From Puccinia triticina (Eukaryota > Basidiomycota > Pucciniomycetes > Pucciniales > Pucciniaceae): DNA of 64,000 bases. Positions 24,411 to 35,309 of the stretch are shown piece by piece. The position numbers were made by a program, and so were the translations under genes. The number at the start of each line of letters is the position of its first letter. The stretch's first letter is position 1. The stretch is taken from the NCBI RefSeq assembly GCF_026914185.1, contig NC_070561.1:5952001-6016000 (forward strand), read 5' to 3'. The notes beneath the pieces were generated by a model, which was not told the DNA's origin, ran no database searches, and saw nothing but the letters and a program-made list of their open reading frames with translations.

Positions 24411-25606
24411 CACTTCAAGGATAATTAAATTTCCCAAAAAAAATACTCAAAGTTTGAGGTTGGGAAAATCATTGAAAAAAAATCACTCTGTACTGAAAAA
24501 AAATGCAAACTGAGCGTGCTCAGCCAAAAAAATGGAAAGTGTGAGACTGAGTAAAAAACAATGGGGCACATTTTTGGGGTGATTTGTTGGACGGGCCTGC
24601 ACGAGGCCCACATGGGCCCCTAACAGGCCCGTTGGGCCCATTGAAAAAGTAGTATTTGTTTGGAATTCTGATGCTCTGCTAAAATGTGAAATGGGTCAAA
24701 CTGAATAAAAAACATGGGGGTACATTTTTGGGGAGATATTTTGGACGGGCCTGAATGAGGCCCACATGGCCCCCACGAAGCCCACTGGGCCCATTGAAAG
24801 AGTAGCCTTGGTTAAGAAAGCATATGCTCAGCTAAGAAATAAAATGTGTCAGACTGAGTAAAAACCCTAGGGGCACATTGTTGGGGAGGCTTTTTGGAGA
24901 GGCCTGCATCTGGCTCGTATGGGACAAAAGGGTTTCAAAGAAAAAGGAAAGGGCCTGGACATACATTCTGTGAGTGTACAAATCTCATGCAGATATCAGA
25001 AGCCCTTCAATATCTTCTGTTGATTAGTGGTCAATTGGTGCTGTTCTGAAACATCACATGGGCATTCTTAACCAAGACTACTTCTGGGTTGGCCAAACCA
25101 GCTTTGAGTGGGCCCTGACAGGCCTGATGCAGGTCTGTCAATAAGCCCTCCCCAAAAGTGTGGCCCCATGTTTTTTACTCAGGTTGACAGATTTGTGTTT
25201 CTTAGCTGAGCATAGGTATTCTTGACCAAGGCTAATCTTTCAATGGGCCCAGTGGGCTTTGTGGGGGCCATGTGGGCCTCATTCAGGCCCTTCCAAAAAA
25301 TCTCCGCAAAAATGCACCCCCATGTTTTTTGTTCAGTTTGACCTATTGTGATTTTAGCAGAGCATGGGAATTCCAAACAAATACTACTTTTTCAATGGGC
25401 CCAACAGGCCTGTTAGTGGCCCATGCAGGCTTTGTGCAGGCCTGTCCAACAAATCACCCCAAAAATGTGCCCCATTGTTTTTTACTCAGTCTGACACATT
25501 TTTATTTTTTTAGTCGAGCACGCTCAGTTTGCATTTTTTTTCAATGATTTTCCCAACCTCAAACTTTGAGTAATTTTTTTTGGGAAATTTAATTGTCCTT
25601 GAAGTG
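24411..25606. mobile_element. Foldback element (1196 bp), CACTTCAAGG termini, 3-bp TSD
   Basis: The left end CACTTCAAGGATAATTAAAT is the near-exact complement of the right end ATTTAATTGTCCTTGAAGTG, and pairing continues for hundreds of bases. Each arm holds about three diverged units of roughly 180 bp with GGCCTGCANGAGGCCCACATG and ACTGAGTAAAAAACATGGGG words. TTG flanks both sides (24408-24410, 25607-25609). CACT-type ends with a 3-bp duplication fit a CACTA-like superfamily; that class is inferred, since no transposase is present. Confidence 0.8.
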
Positions 25607-26950
25607 TTGCCAGCCTGGCAGCGTCAAAGGTTGCCATTGCCATCCCTACCGCTGAGTCCTCAAGTCAACCCAGTGCCGGTGCAGCTATCCCCACAACTGG
25701 CTCCTCAGCCCCCTCAAGATGGCCTGACACTTGGCAAAAACAAGAACTTCATGCCTCCATCACCCCGCTGCCCAACTCCTGGTCAATCACACAGACAACC
25801 CGGCTCTCTGCCAGGAGACCATTTCTCTCCACCGGCTCTCAGCCCACCCGGAAGCTTGCCGTTGGCGCTGCTTGGATATTTGAAAGAATTGACCGGGAAA
25901 ACAGAAGTTCCTCAACTGAAATTGGTTCAATGCGTGGGCCAATTAGAGGCATCAATTGTTAGTAAGTCAAATAAAAGTTATGATAGTTGTAGGGTTTTTT
26001 AACCCAAATTCTTGCAATACCCTCCTATTTTTCAGAACGCCAGCGACCAAGATGAGAGCAAGTGGCCGGGGAAGGCTCCTCACCTGGAATTAGAAGTAGC
26101 ATCATTTGTTGCCCCGTTGAATCCCTTGATTGGGGAGACCGAGCAACCAGGGACCCCTGCACCATTGGCCAACTTGCCGGATGATACCAAACGGCCCGGA
26201 GCCGCTGCTTCACAATCCCTCTTGAAGGGATTAATTTTCCTCAACAAGGAATGTGGCCTCGAGGAATTTGGCCAGGTCCTTACCAAAAGCCAAACATAGG
26301 CCATGATGGCCGACAAATAGCTTCTCCTGCCCTCCAAGATCTTGGGTATTGCTGTCACCGCAGCGGACAGATGCCAGCAAGACTGCTTGAGCCTTCAGTC
26401 GCGTGGGGTGAGTCCAAAGGAGTGGCTAAAAATTGTAGGTTCATCTCAATACTCTTCCTCAAACAGGCTTATTCTAAAGAGTCTCCAATCTTTACATCTA
26501 GGTCCCAAAATGCACATGTTTCCCAATGAGAATGTCTTCACCAACTTGTTGATAAACCGGCAAGATCTCAATTCTGCCTTGCAAAACTTGTCGTCCAAAA
26601 GTTGAAAAATTATTTGTCCGCTTTGCCACTCCTTTCCACCAGCATTGAGCCTCCGCCAAGCTTGGCCTTTCTGGAACCATCTCCCGGGCCCTAAACCTTG
26701 CAAGCACAAACAACCTGGTGACTGAATTGGCGCCAGATTCAAGTTTGCGCATGGAAGCGTTGTATTTCAAGCAACTACATCTCTGCTGCAAAAATATAAC
26801 GAGGTCAATCACCAACCTCCGCGGGCTCAACAACTCAAAGGAAGTGCCATTTGCCTTGCTTGCCTCCTTTATGGCCTCTGGTGTTTGTGGTGTTTTATTT
26901 GGCCCCGTGCAGGCCCGTTACTGCCCCCTACTTGTGCAGCGCAAATAATT
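25580..26950 (+). CDS. Unknown gene-like cargo of Helitron 3, probably spliced and broken
   Basis: A proline-rich frame (25580-25957) ends in LKLVQCVGQLEASI. A GTTAGT..TTTTCAG intron (25958-26035, 78 bp) would join it in frame to NASDQDESKWPGKAPHLELE and on to GLEEFGQVLTKSQT. A further frame (26342-26605) reads GVSPKEWLKIVGSSQ and FPNENVFTNLLINRQDLNSAL, and another (about 26718-26948) ends the segment. Stops separate the last parts. I do not recognise the product. The steady amino-acid composition and the plausible intron suggest a captured host gene fragment rather than random sequence. Confidence 0.35.
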
Positions 26951-28889
26951 CTTCTACTCAAGACTTTGACTGATCAAGGTAAGTGTTTCACTCTCTTTCT
27001 TCACTTGCCGTTATTCTTCAAATGCTGATCTTCGCCTGATCTTCCATAGGCATCAATTTCCCTATCAAGACTTTTTGGACCCATACTCAGGTACTCCTCC
27101 ACAATCACATCTCAGAGGCTCAGTCAGGCTTAGCCCTTTACCAAAACTTTGACTTGCCCAGGCCCTTTCCCTTGACTTTTTGGAAGGTCGGCATACTGGA
27201 GGTAGCTCACCAATTCCATGGGTGTATCCACGGGGTTGCAAAGGCAGTAATGCCCCCACATGGAACTTGAATCATATTTATACTTGACTTCATTTCTTCT
27301 TTACATTCCTTTTTCCAGTTTTTTTACTTGTAGGATTTGTATCCATGTCATTTTTATGCCAATTTTATTCTTTACATTCCTTTTTCAAGTTTTTTCCTTG
27401 TAGGATTTGTATGCCAATATGCTCAACCTACCTAAAGCTCTTGTGATTGTTTTGTCTTGGTAATTGAGTTATCCTCCGTTATTACAGCCGCCACCGCCAC
27501 AAAAATCAAACCCTACTCAACCAATTCCTGACCTATCACCTTACAAATTCTGGTTAAACAGCTAGCCCGGCTGAGCGGAAACCAAAGCCACTTTCCCAGT
27601 CCTCTGAATCCTTCTGGGCCCACCAGACACACTGACTACAGCCACACAAGAGCCCCACGGCGCCCCTTACCATCCGTTTTGATATTCCCTCATTGCCCGG
27701 ATAAGGCTCACCCACGGCTGAATGCCAGCTGGCTTGATGTATATTCACTATGTACACAGGTCCATTTGATCAGAACCAGACTGTTCAGCCTTGAAAGCCT
27801 CAACCATACTAACCTCTACATCCTCAAGAAGGTCTCCAAACGCGTCTCCCAAAGGATCCAGCAGGTGAGCATCCCACATCCGTCCCGATGAGAGAAAGAT
27901 AGCAGAACTGAACGCCCGGCCAAGTATATAGTACAGCTCGATCAAAACCAAAGTCTCCATCCTCCTCCTCTTGCGCCCCTCATGCCCCCCCCTCCCTGCA
28001 GCCATCAAGCATCTCCCGGTGCTGCTTCTCTCTTTCCATACACAGACCAAGCTGCATCTGGTGTTGGAGTACAGTCCAAGCGGCTCAATACCCGACAACC
28101 TCAAACGGGCAGCCAGCCGGCCAATTGGAAAGTGCTAGCTCAAAGCCTGCTCCCTTAATGTCCTGGCCGCGCGCGTCCTCCTTCACCACTTGGAAAGAGA
28201 TCCTCACATATGGTCAAACACGCTTCTCAGACCGTTGGTAATCTGATTTCACTTGTAAGCTTCTCATCTCATTCCTCAACACAACGACAAAACAACAATC
28301 CAACCAAATTCTTTTGATCATATCTCTACATAACTGCATTCCAAAAGTTTGATGTAACTGTCCGGGCAGCAAAGAGTGCTTGTTTGTCCCTGTACCTCAA
28401 ACTCAATGTGCTTTTGAAAGGATTAGTATTGCACTTGAATGTCTTCTTTGGTATCCACATAGACTTGGGAGGTATTCTTGGAATTGTTGGGTCACTTCTC
28501 GGCGGGATCCTTGGTAGAAAAGAAGTTCAGCTCTTAGAGGAATAAATATCCCTTTTATGTAGCTTTTCAGCTCCTGTCCTCCTTTGATGATAGTCTCTTT
28601 AGTCGCACATCTGGGAAAAGATGATTCTATGCCCCCTTCTTCTCACCTTTCTCCTTGGGGTCCTCATTGTACAGACATTGCGATCACCCAATTTCTTCAT
28701 CTGTAACTTTCCTTTCATGCAATGTAGCCCAGCAGGGCCATTATAATCTGGGATTGCTAGATAAGTGATTTTAATCGCGCTTTCTTGTGAAAGCAAATCA
28801 GGGACGATGTGGTGCCCCATTTGGTTTTCTGCTAGTCAGAAGCATTCCCGCCGCCGCCAGCCTTGATCAGCAAGATCCCCAGCAAGTAG

Positions 28890-29040
28890 CAAGACCTAAA
28901 ATCACCCCTCAAGAGTCTCATCCATCCTCAAGACTTCAAGACCCTCAAGATTTCATCCTCAAGACTTCAAGACCCTCAAGATTTCATCCTCAAGGCTTCA
29001 AGAATTCACTCCTCAAGACATCTCAATCTCAAGATTTCTC
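28890..29040 (+). repeat. Tandem CTCAAGACTTCAAGAC-type repeat
   Basis: The unit 'catcctcaagacttcaagac' plus 'cctcaagatttc' is repeated about three to four times with variation. It is inside Helitron 3 and next to the dispersed block. A plus-strand frame reads it as HPSSRLQDPQDF-like repeats, which are only a product of the array. Confidence 0.7.
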
Positions 29041-29089
29041 TCATTCCCTCTCATCCTCAAACTCCTCTCTCTTCAAGATCCTTTCCTCC

Positions 29090-29370
29090 CTCCCTTCTTT
29101 CTTCTTTATCCTGGTTGTTGTTCTTTGTTTCCTTTCTCAGTTTTATTTTCTCCTGTCCTCCCCTGTTTGTTTGTTTATTTCTCCTCTTGCGCGCGTTGGT
29201 AGGTTTCAGAGTGGAGGGTTGGTTTTTTTTTGTGTTTTGTTTTGTTTTGTCTTTACGGGCATCATGACAGGTTCGCTAGATGTCACGAACCCCAGACTCT
29301 GAGTTCAGCCCAAACTCAGAGGAGGGGGCGGCATGAACTCTGTACTGATCCAAGTCAGAAATTCATCAAA
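29090..29370 (+). repeat. Dispersed block, second copy (see 11000-11425)
   Basis: The same order of landmarks as at 11.0-11.4 kb: pyrimidine-rich tract, GCGCGCGTTG, T/G-rich tract, CTGAGTTCAGCCCAAACT, purine stretch, CTGATCCAAG. Here it is carried inside Helitron 3, whereas the first copy lies outside any recognised Helitron. Confidence 0.5.
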
Positions 29371-30509
29371 ACCTTATTGATCCTGATCCTTCCTCATCTT
29401 CCCTTGATCCCTTTTCCTGATCACTTTGCCGGCAGTATCCCCGGCCCTCTTCTCAAACACCTCAACCGCCGACGCGCGCTCAACGCCGTCGTTAAATACC
29501 CTTTTACCTCCTCGCTTACACAATCCTCATCACTTCTCTGGACCACCCACAAGGGCAGCCTCAACAGCACCCATCCCCTTGACGCTCTGCCTACCGCCTG
29601 GCACGGTAGGAGTTCCACATTGATAATAACATGTGTCCGGACAAGGTTGAGGATCTGCAGGGCTCTTAACAAAGCCCCTCAGTGTCTTTAGGAAAGTTGC
29701 ACTTTGTCCACCTCTGGCAGGTGAGGGACTACATACAAAGCTCGCCTTCAAATGTGTCCGCCACCCTTCCCAGGGTCAGTAGCGCAGGTTTTATTGGAAA
29801 TCTCCGTCAAATGTTTTGCCACAATTGTCACATTGATGGTGATTTCCATGTGGTGGCTGAGCAAGTTTCCTCAAGAGGCAAGAACAAACCGTGCACATCA
29901 ACTCTCACTCACCCCCACACACATTGTGAGGTCTTGGGACTCGGGAGGGTGAAACTTGCTGCTCACCCATTCCATGTAAAAGCCATTAGATTTCAGTTTG
30001 CAAATTTCCTCACAACCTGTTTTTTGGTTACAATCTTCTGGAAAATATTCCACATCTCACTAGACATGTATTTCATGAAACTCAATTATAACAACAAATG
30101 CAATCTTGTGAGTAAATTTGGAACTTGCTTCAGATTTTCATGGTGTTAAAATCAAGGCATTGTCCTGCAGTTTTTCCAACAGGCTTATTCTGACAGTGGC
30201 GGCAATCAAAGAGATGGTGAACTGAAGGTGACCCCTGCAGCGGCGCAGCCGCCTTGGCCTCTAGTATCAACTTAAACTATCTTTACATTATTAAGTATTT
30301 ATATTTTTATGTATTTATTATATCCAAGTATATTAAAGTCTCAGAAACATGGAAAAAAATCAAGGGTTTTCCCTACAAATTACCAAAACAGAGAAAAAAA
30401 CCCAGGGTTTCCCCTTACAAGAGACAGCCTGACAAACATTTGGGTTTCCCCTAAAAAATCCAAAAATACACCCAAAAAAAGCCACTGCCTACAAGAAAAA
30501 AAAACACCC

Positions 30510-30745
30510 AACACCCTGCCACCTAGCTGATGTATTGTGGCCCACCATCCATCCCTGTCTAGCAGGGTTAAAAAATGGTGATAGGAAGACCCCCAGCTGT
30601 TAAGCACAAGGGGGGCCCACGAGTATTCCCCTGCCGGACTGCGCAAGTGCAACAGCGAACAGGGGTGAGACAATCCCCCGGCTGGAAGCCAGCCCAGAGA
30701 ATTGCCTGAGGGAATAACCTTTGCAAAGGTGTCCTATTTATAGGC
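30510..30745 (+). promoter_or_regulatory. Conserved Helitron 5' module (copy in Helitron 4)
   Basis: It holds CATCCCTGTCTAGCAGGG, AAGGGGGGCCCAC, GACTGCGCAAGTGCAACAGC and TATTTATAGG (about 30734), in the same order and with almost the same spacing as in Helitrons 2 and 3. A transcript from here would enter the cargo region. Confidence 0.5.
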
Positions 30746-31239
30746 AGGAACACAGGTTAACTTCCACATTGAACCCTTCTACGCTTCAATCATGTCTTCA
30801 CCGCCATGTCAACTGTTGCATGAGCCTCTTGAATGCCACAACACAGCCAATCACCCCTACCACTCATCAATCACCAGGGCCAGGAGTCAGCCCCACCGCA
30901 ATTATTTTTTATCAATTTACTGTTGGTATGCCAACCTCAACACCTACTCTGCTTCCATGAACCATGTAGGTCTCTTGAATTTCCTGTGCAACAAATCTTT
31001 GGATAGCTGACACCTACATTAGTCAGGAAAGCTCATTTTTGGGCACCCACAAGTTGTACAAAATACTGCAAAGTGAGTTTGGCACGTTTTGTGGGCAAGT
31101 CAATTTTGTTGTCTTGTGTGTCCTGCGCCTACAAAGCGGATTTTTGTGCATTGAATTTTGCATGTTGAAGTTGGTTTGACTTGTTGGGCTTGTGGAAAAG
31201 TGAGGAGTAAGACACAGAGCTGGCCCACTGGATCCAAAT

Positions 31240-31880
31240 GCTTGACCAACATGGCCTTCTTGGCAAACAGAAGCTCAAGACATACCTCAGATATATTGGA
31301 AACTAGCTCAAGTCTCAGGCAAATTCAAAAGCCAAACCGGCACGGCCTGCTCGGCAAACAGAAGCTTGAGAGATACCTTAGATATATTGGAAAGCGGCTC
31401 AAGTATTGGGCGAATTCAGGCAAGCAGTCTGCTTGGCCAGCCTTCCCATCACTACATTGCCGTCAACGCTAACCGGATATATTCAGTTGATCAAAATGAT
31501 CCAGAGATTGCACTACTGGGAACAACACTTGATGCCCTTGACGGCTGTTGTATCTGATACAGTCCAGATCTTTGGCCTGGTCTTGACCCCGTCGGAGAGG
31601 CTGGGTGATTTGATGAACTGGGAAGTGGCCGAGACCCAGAGCCAGCTCCACTCAACACATACAACCTGTTTGTTTCCCTTATCTTCTCCAACTACCTCAA
31701 CCCCGTCAATTGGCTCAAGTTCAGAAGAAGGGTATAATTGGGGGGCCAGACCAACGGTGCTGATGCGCCGGACCCCAGCTGACGCCGGTCGGTCACCCGC
31801 AACCCCCCTTGCCACCAATCATTTGCTGAAGCCAATTTGAATCCTGCCCCTCTCCTTGACCGTGCCAGCAACCTCTCTAT
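31240..31880 (+). CDS. Unknown coding-like cargo of Helitron 4, with an internal duplication
   Basis: A segment reading GLLGKQKLERYLRYIGKRLK (31340-31400) is preceded by a diverged copy of itself about 95 bp upstream (words TTGGCAAACAGAAGCT and GATATATTGGAAA recur). A following frame (31406-31840) contains VQIFGLVLTPSERLGDLMNW. I recognise no family. Stops and overlapping frames suggest a broken fragment. Confidence 0.3.
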
Positions 31881-34184
31881 GTACACAAGATCCCCTCACC
31901 CTTGCGCGCATGCTGTTGTCTTCTTTCTTGTCCACTCTACCCCCGCTGCATCCTTGCGTCCCTCCTCCTCCTTGACCTCTCTATGCAAACTACACTCAAC
32001 GGCGCAGTCAAACTAGGAGATTTCTGCACGGCTGGCCAAGGAAATAGGATCAAAAGTGAGTACGAGAGAAAGAAGCAAAGGCGTTGGAGGCGGGAGAATG
32101 GCTGTTAAGGTGTGGCAAGCGCTGGCTGAAGCGCACTATCCACAAGTTTGTTGTCTCTGCGCCCTCCCAGTCTGCCACCTTGCTGCTCACCCGGCCACCG
32201 TTCTATCCTCTTTCAATAGCACAAGGAAGCGCTAGTGACCAGCATCTTCTACTCAACATTGAAGGCAACGATGTGGTGGACGGAAAAGAGGAAAAATAAA
32301 AAGTTTTTTCTATGCCACATAATTCCTCATACTAGGCCTCAAAATACCATCAAATGGACCCCATAAATGGATTCTATGGCCAATTTCACCCATAGTAACC
32401 ACTGAAAGCACCCCTGGACCCCCTCTAGTGTGGAAGTTACACCTCATGGACACCTATCACACGGCCAGCCCCAGTAACCCAGCTGTCACCTTCCTTGACC
32501 CAAGTTTCACATTAGTACCCATATACACATCACAGGATACAAACATACATCTCCCTGTCTGGCTACACTCAATACATATTAACTACATGCACTCCTTTAT
32601 ATACATAGTATGACATCATTTACACTGTTCCTGCAGCCTCAGACTTTGTGTATACACTAATTACCACTGTATGACAGCTCATGCAGTCTACTGTCACCTC
32701 ATGCATGAGTTAGAATGTTCTTTTGTATATTCTGACATCATGTATGCACCCCTGGCATGTTTAGAATATTCTGTTGTATATTCTGACACCATTCATGCGC
32801 CCCTGAGGGGTTATGACATCATTTGTATCTACTCCCATCAGCTGAAATCCTTCACCCTGTTGTCTAGATTAGCTGAAAACCTAACCCACAAGCCCCTTCA
32901 GGGCTCCAATTTTGTCTATAAAAGGAGCTCTCTCCACCCCCAGTGTTCTGCTCCCCAGTTCCTCACCCAGAACTCACAAGTCACCCAACACTCATCCACA
33001 CTCAAATCCTAAAACCCTTATAACGATAAATCAACCCTTATAACAACAATTCAACCTTTATAAAAAATTAATTGAAACACTCACACGTTGCCAGTCAAAC
33101 ATATTTCATCTGGAACAGACCAGACCTATCACTTAATAAAACTTGCCAAGCTGAGCTTCGTGGGTCTTGTTGACTGATAACAGAAGGGCAGAGCTTGCAA
33201 CTCCATCATACTCTTCACCATTCAGCAAAAGGGTTTCATTACCACTTTTGAGTCTTACAACAAGGTCTAGCTCCCTCCTGGCAATACCGTTGTCAGAACT
33301 TGAAAATCTGACTGGAATCAATCCTGGTCTATCTTGTTTTGCTGATTTTTGACTAGGTATACAAACACATAGATGTATGTCTCTCTCTCTTTCTCTGTGT
33401 TTTCCTATCCTTGGGTTTTAGTAATTACGGCCCTTGTCAAGTGCTGGTGTCTCCTGTACTTGTTTGCAACACAGTCCCATTGACTCATCTACAAATATAT
33501 GGGTGGAACTTTTGATGATCAGATTAAGCAGAAAATAAGAATCAAAGGTTGATCAATCCTTTGAATTTACATTTTGGCTTCCATATTATAATAAAAAGTT
33601 AATTGGCTCAATATTCTTGTCAACAATAGCCTTGCCAGCTGTGGCAGAGCCTCCATTATATCACAGGCATGCTAAGAAACAACACTATTTGCGTCAAGAG
33701 AGTGTAGAGTGAGACCAAATGAAAACAGAGGATCCCAACAAGCTCAGAGGGAGCAGTTTCTCTTCCTCTGTTGAAATGCAAAAAATAATAGTAGGATTTA
33801 TCTTTATCTGCACACTTTTTTAATTTTGGAGCTGATTGACAATTTTCATGATGAAAATGTTCACTGCCAACTTGGTCTGTGTTTTTACGTGAGCATGTCA
33901 CTCATAGGAGTTGTATAATTATGTTCTATGCATAAACCTTTACTGGTGTGCCTGTTTTAATCTTGACTTGTCAATATCTTCTTGGGGAAATCTCATCCAA
34001 ATTTATGATTCCCTATACAGATAGGTTTCTTGACCAAAACATTATAGGTGCATATTTCAAGATTTTCATCTATAGAATTGAGGGTGCATTCTCCATGATG
34101 AATATACTTGTTTGTATTATTGAACAGACCGCAGCTTCATATCCTTGATGTATTTTATTCTCATCTGTTGAAAATAATAGTGGG

Positions 34185-34286
34185 AACTGAAGTTTTGAAA
34201 AAAAGGTAAAGAAGCAATAACTGAAGTTTTGAAAAAAAGGTAAAGAAGCAATAACTGAAGTTTTGAAAAAAAGGTAAAGAAGCAAT
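34185..34286 (+). repeat. Three perfect tandem copies of a 34-bp unit
   Basis: The unit begins AACTGAAGTTTTG, followed by a run of A and GGTAAAGAAGCAAT. Copies start at 34185, 34219 and 34253 and appear identical, which points to recent amplification. They are inside Helitron 4. Confidence 0.95.
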
Positions 34287-34785
34287 TCTACAAACAGCTA
34301 GAAAAAGATCTTGGGCTAACAAGGGTAGGGAGTATTTGGAACAGTGGAATGTATGTATGTACTTCTCTTATTCATGATTATCATTCAAATTCAAAGTAGC
34401 GTGTCAATCTTCTGGTTTTCTTGTTGAAAACCAAGCATAATATATGTGGTCTGTTATCCAATCTCTTGAGATTGATTCTACAATTATTTTTGAATCTCAA
34501 GTAAAAAGCAACAGTTAAGTACAACAACAAAATATTAATTCATGGAGTACAACAACAAAATATTGCTGGTTGTTTTGCTGGGATTGGAGGAGTATTATGC
34601 TGGTGCATATTTCTTGCAGTCATTCTCTTTTGAGCAACATGAGAGTCAAAACCATAGTTGAATGTGTCAAACTTTTGGATATTCCATTTCACCACTCAAA
34701 ATTTATCAGAGCAAAACCTGCAAATAAGAAACAAATTAAAAGGTGAATCTAATTCCCACAGCGGCGCAGCTGCATTGGCCTCTAG

Positions 34786-35300
34786 TATTTATATTATATG
34801 TGACAGATCACATATATATCTGTCACAAAAAAAAACGTGAAATATTAACGGATATACTTTGTGCACTGCGAAAAACTCATTGCGCACTGCAGGGGGCGTC
34901 CACTCGACGTCCTCTTGGGGTATTTGGACCCCTCCGCATGATGTAGAAAAAGGATGATAAAGAAATACAAAAACTAAGCAGAGCACCTCCCCGTGGATTT
35001 TAAACCTGCCAAAAGTCCATGGATTGGGTACACAGCCCCTTGAAAACAGAGTTTGAGGGGCAGAAGTACATACCCCATGACTTTGATGTGCCAATGGCCG
35101 GCACAGGCTGGTCCAGGAGCGGAGTACAACATGCAAACTCTCCCAATGACCGGCCAGCACCCAGGGGGAGTGCAAATCAACAGTCATTGAGTGGATTAAG
35201 CAGTCCTCTCAATGACTGGAACGGTCCCGGTAATAAGGGATGTAGGACTGAGGAAAATAGTATGAGTTTGAGCATCAATCAAAAGAGAAATCTGAGGGAT
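34786..35300. other. Spacer after Helitron 4: no gene seen
   Basis: It begins with an AT-rich stretch containing the palindrome GTGACAGATCACATATATA. The remainder has frames on both strands (for example 34789-35187 minus) without recognisable motifs. The distal, degenerate end of the hAT relic may extend into it. Confidence 0.4.
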
Positions 35301-35309
35301 TGATTGGAC

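Larger units (their letters stand above)
23069..30264 (+). mobile_element. Non-autonomous Helitron 3 (7196 bp)
   Basis: The 5' end is A^TCCAAGTATATTAAAGCC and the 3' end is hairpin GCGGC-GCA-GCCGC, 12 nt, CTAG^T. Its 5' block matches Helitrons 2 and 4. It carries a 1.2-kb foldback element (24411-25606), a gene-like segment of unknown function (25580-26950), a CTCAAGA-rich short tandem repeat (28890-29040) and a copy of the dispersed block seen at 11.0-11.4 kb. Helitron 4 starts 58 bp after its end. There is no RepHel. Confidence 0.82.
30323..34785 (+). mobile_element. Non-autonomous Helitron 4 (4463 bp)
   Basis: The 5' end is A^TCCAAGTATATTAAAGTC and the 3' end is hairpin GCGGC-GCA-GCTGC (one G-T pair), 12 nt, CTAG^T. 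The 5' block is close to Helitrons 2 and 3. Inside are a tandemly duplicated coding-like segment (31250-31470), a TATAAAAGG site (about 32917) with a possible LTR-like leader, and a 34-bp triplicate. There is no RepHel. Confidence 0.87.
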
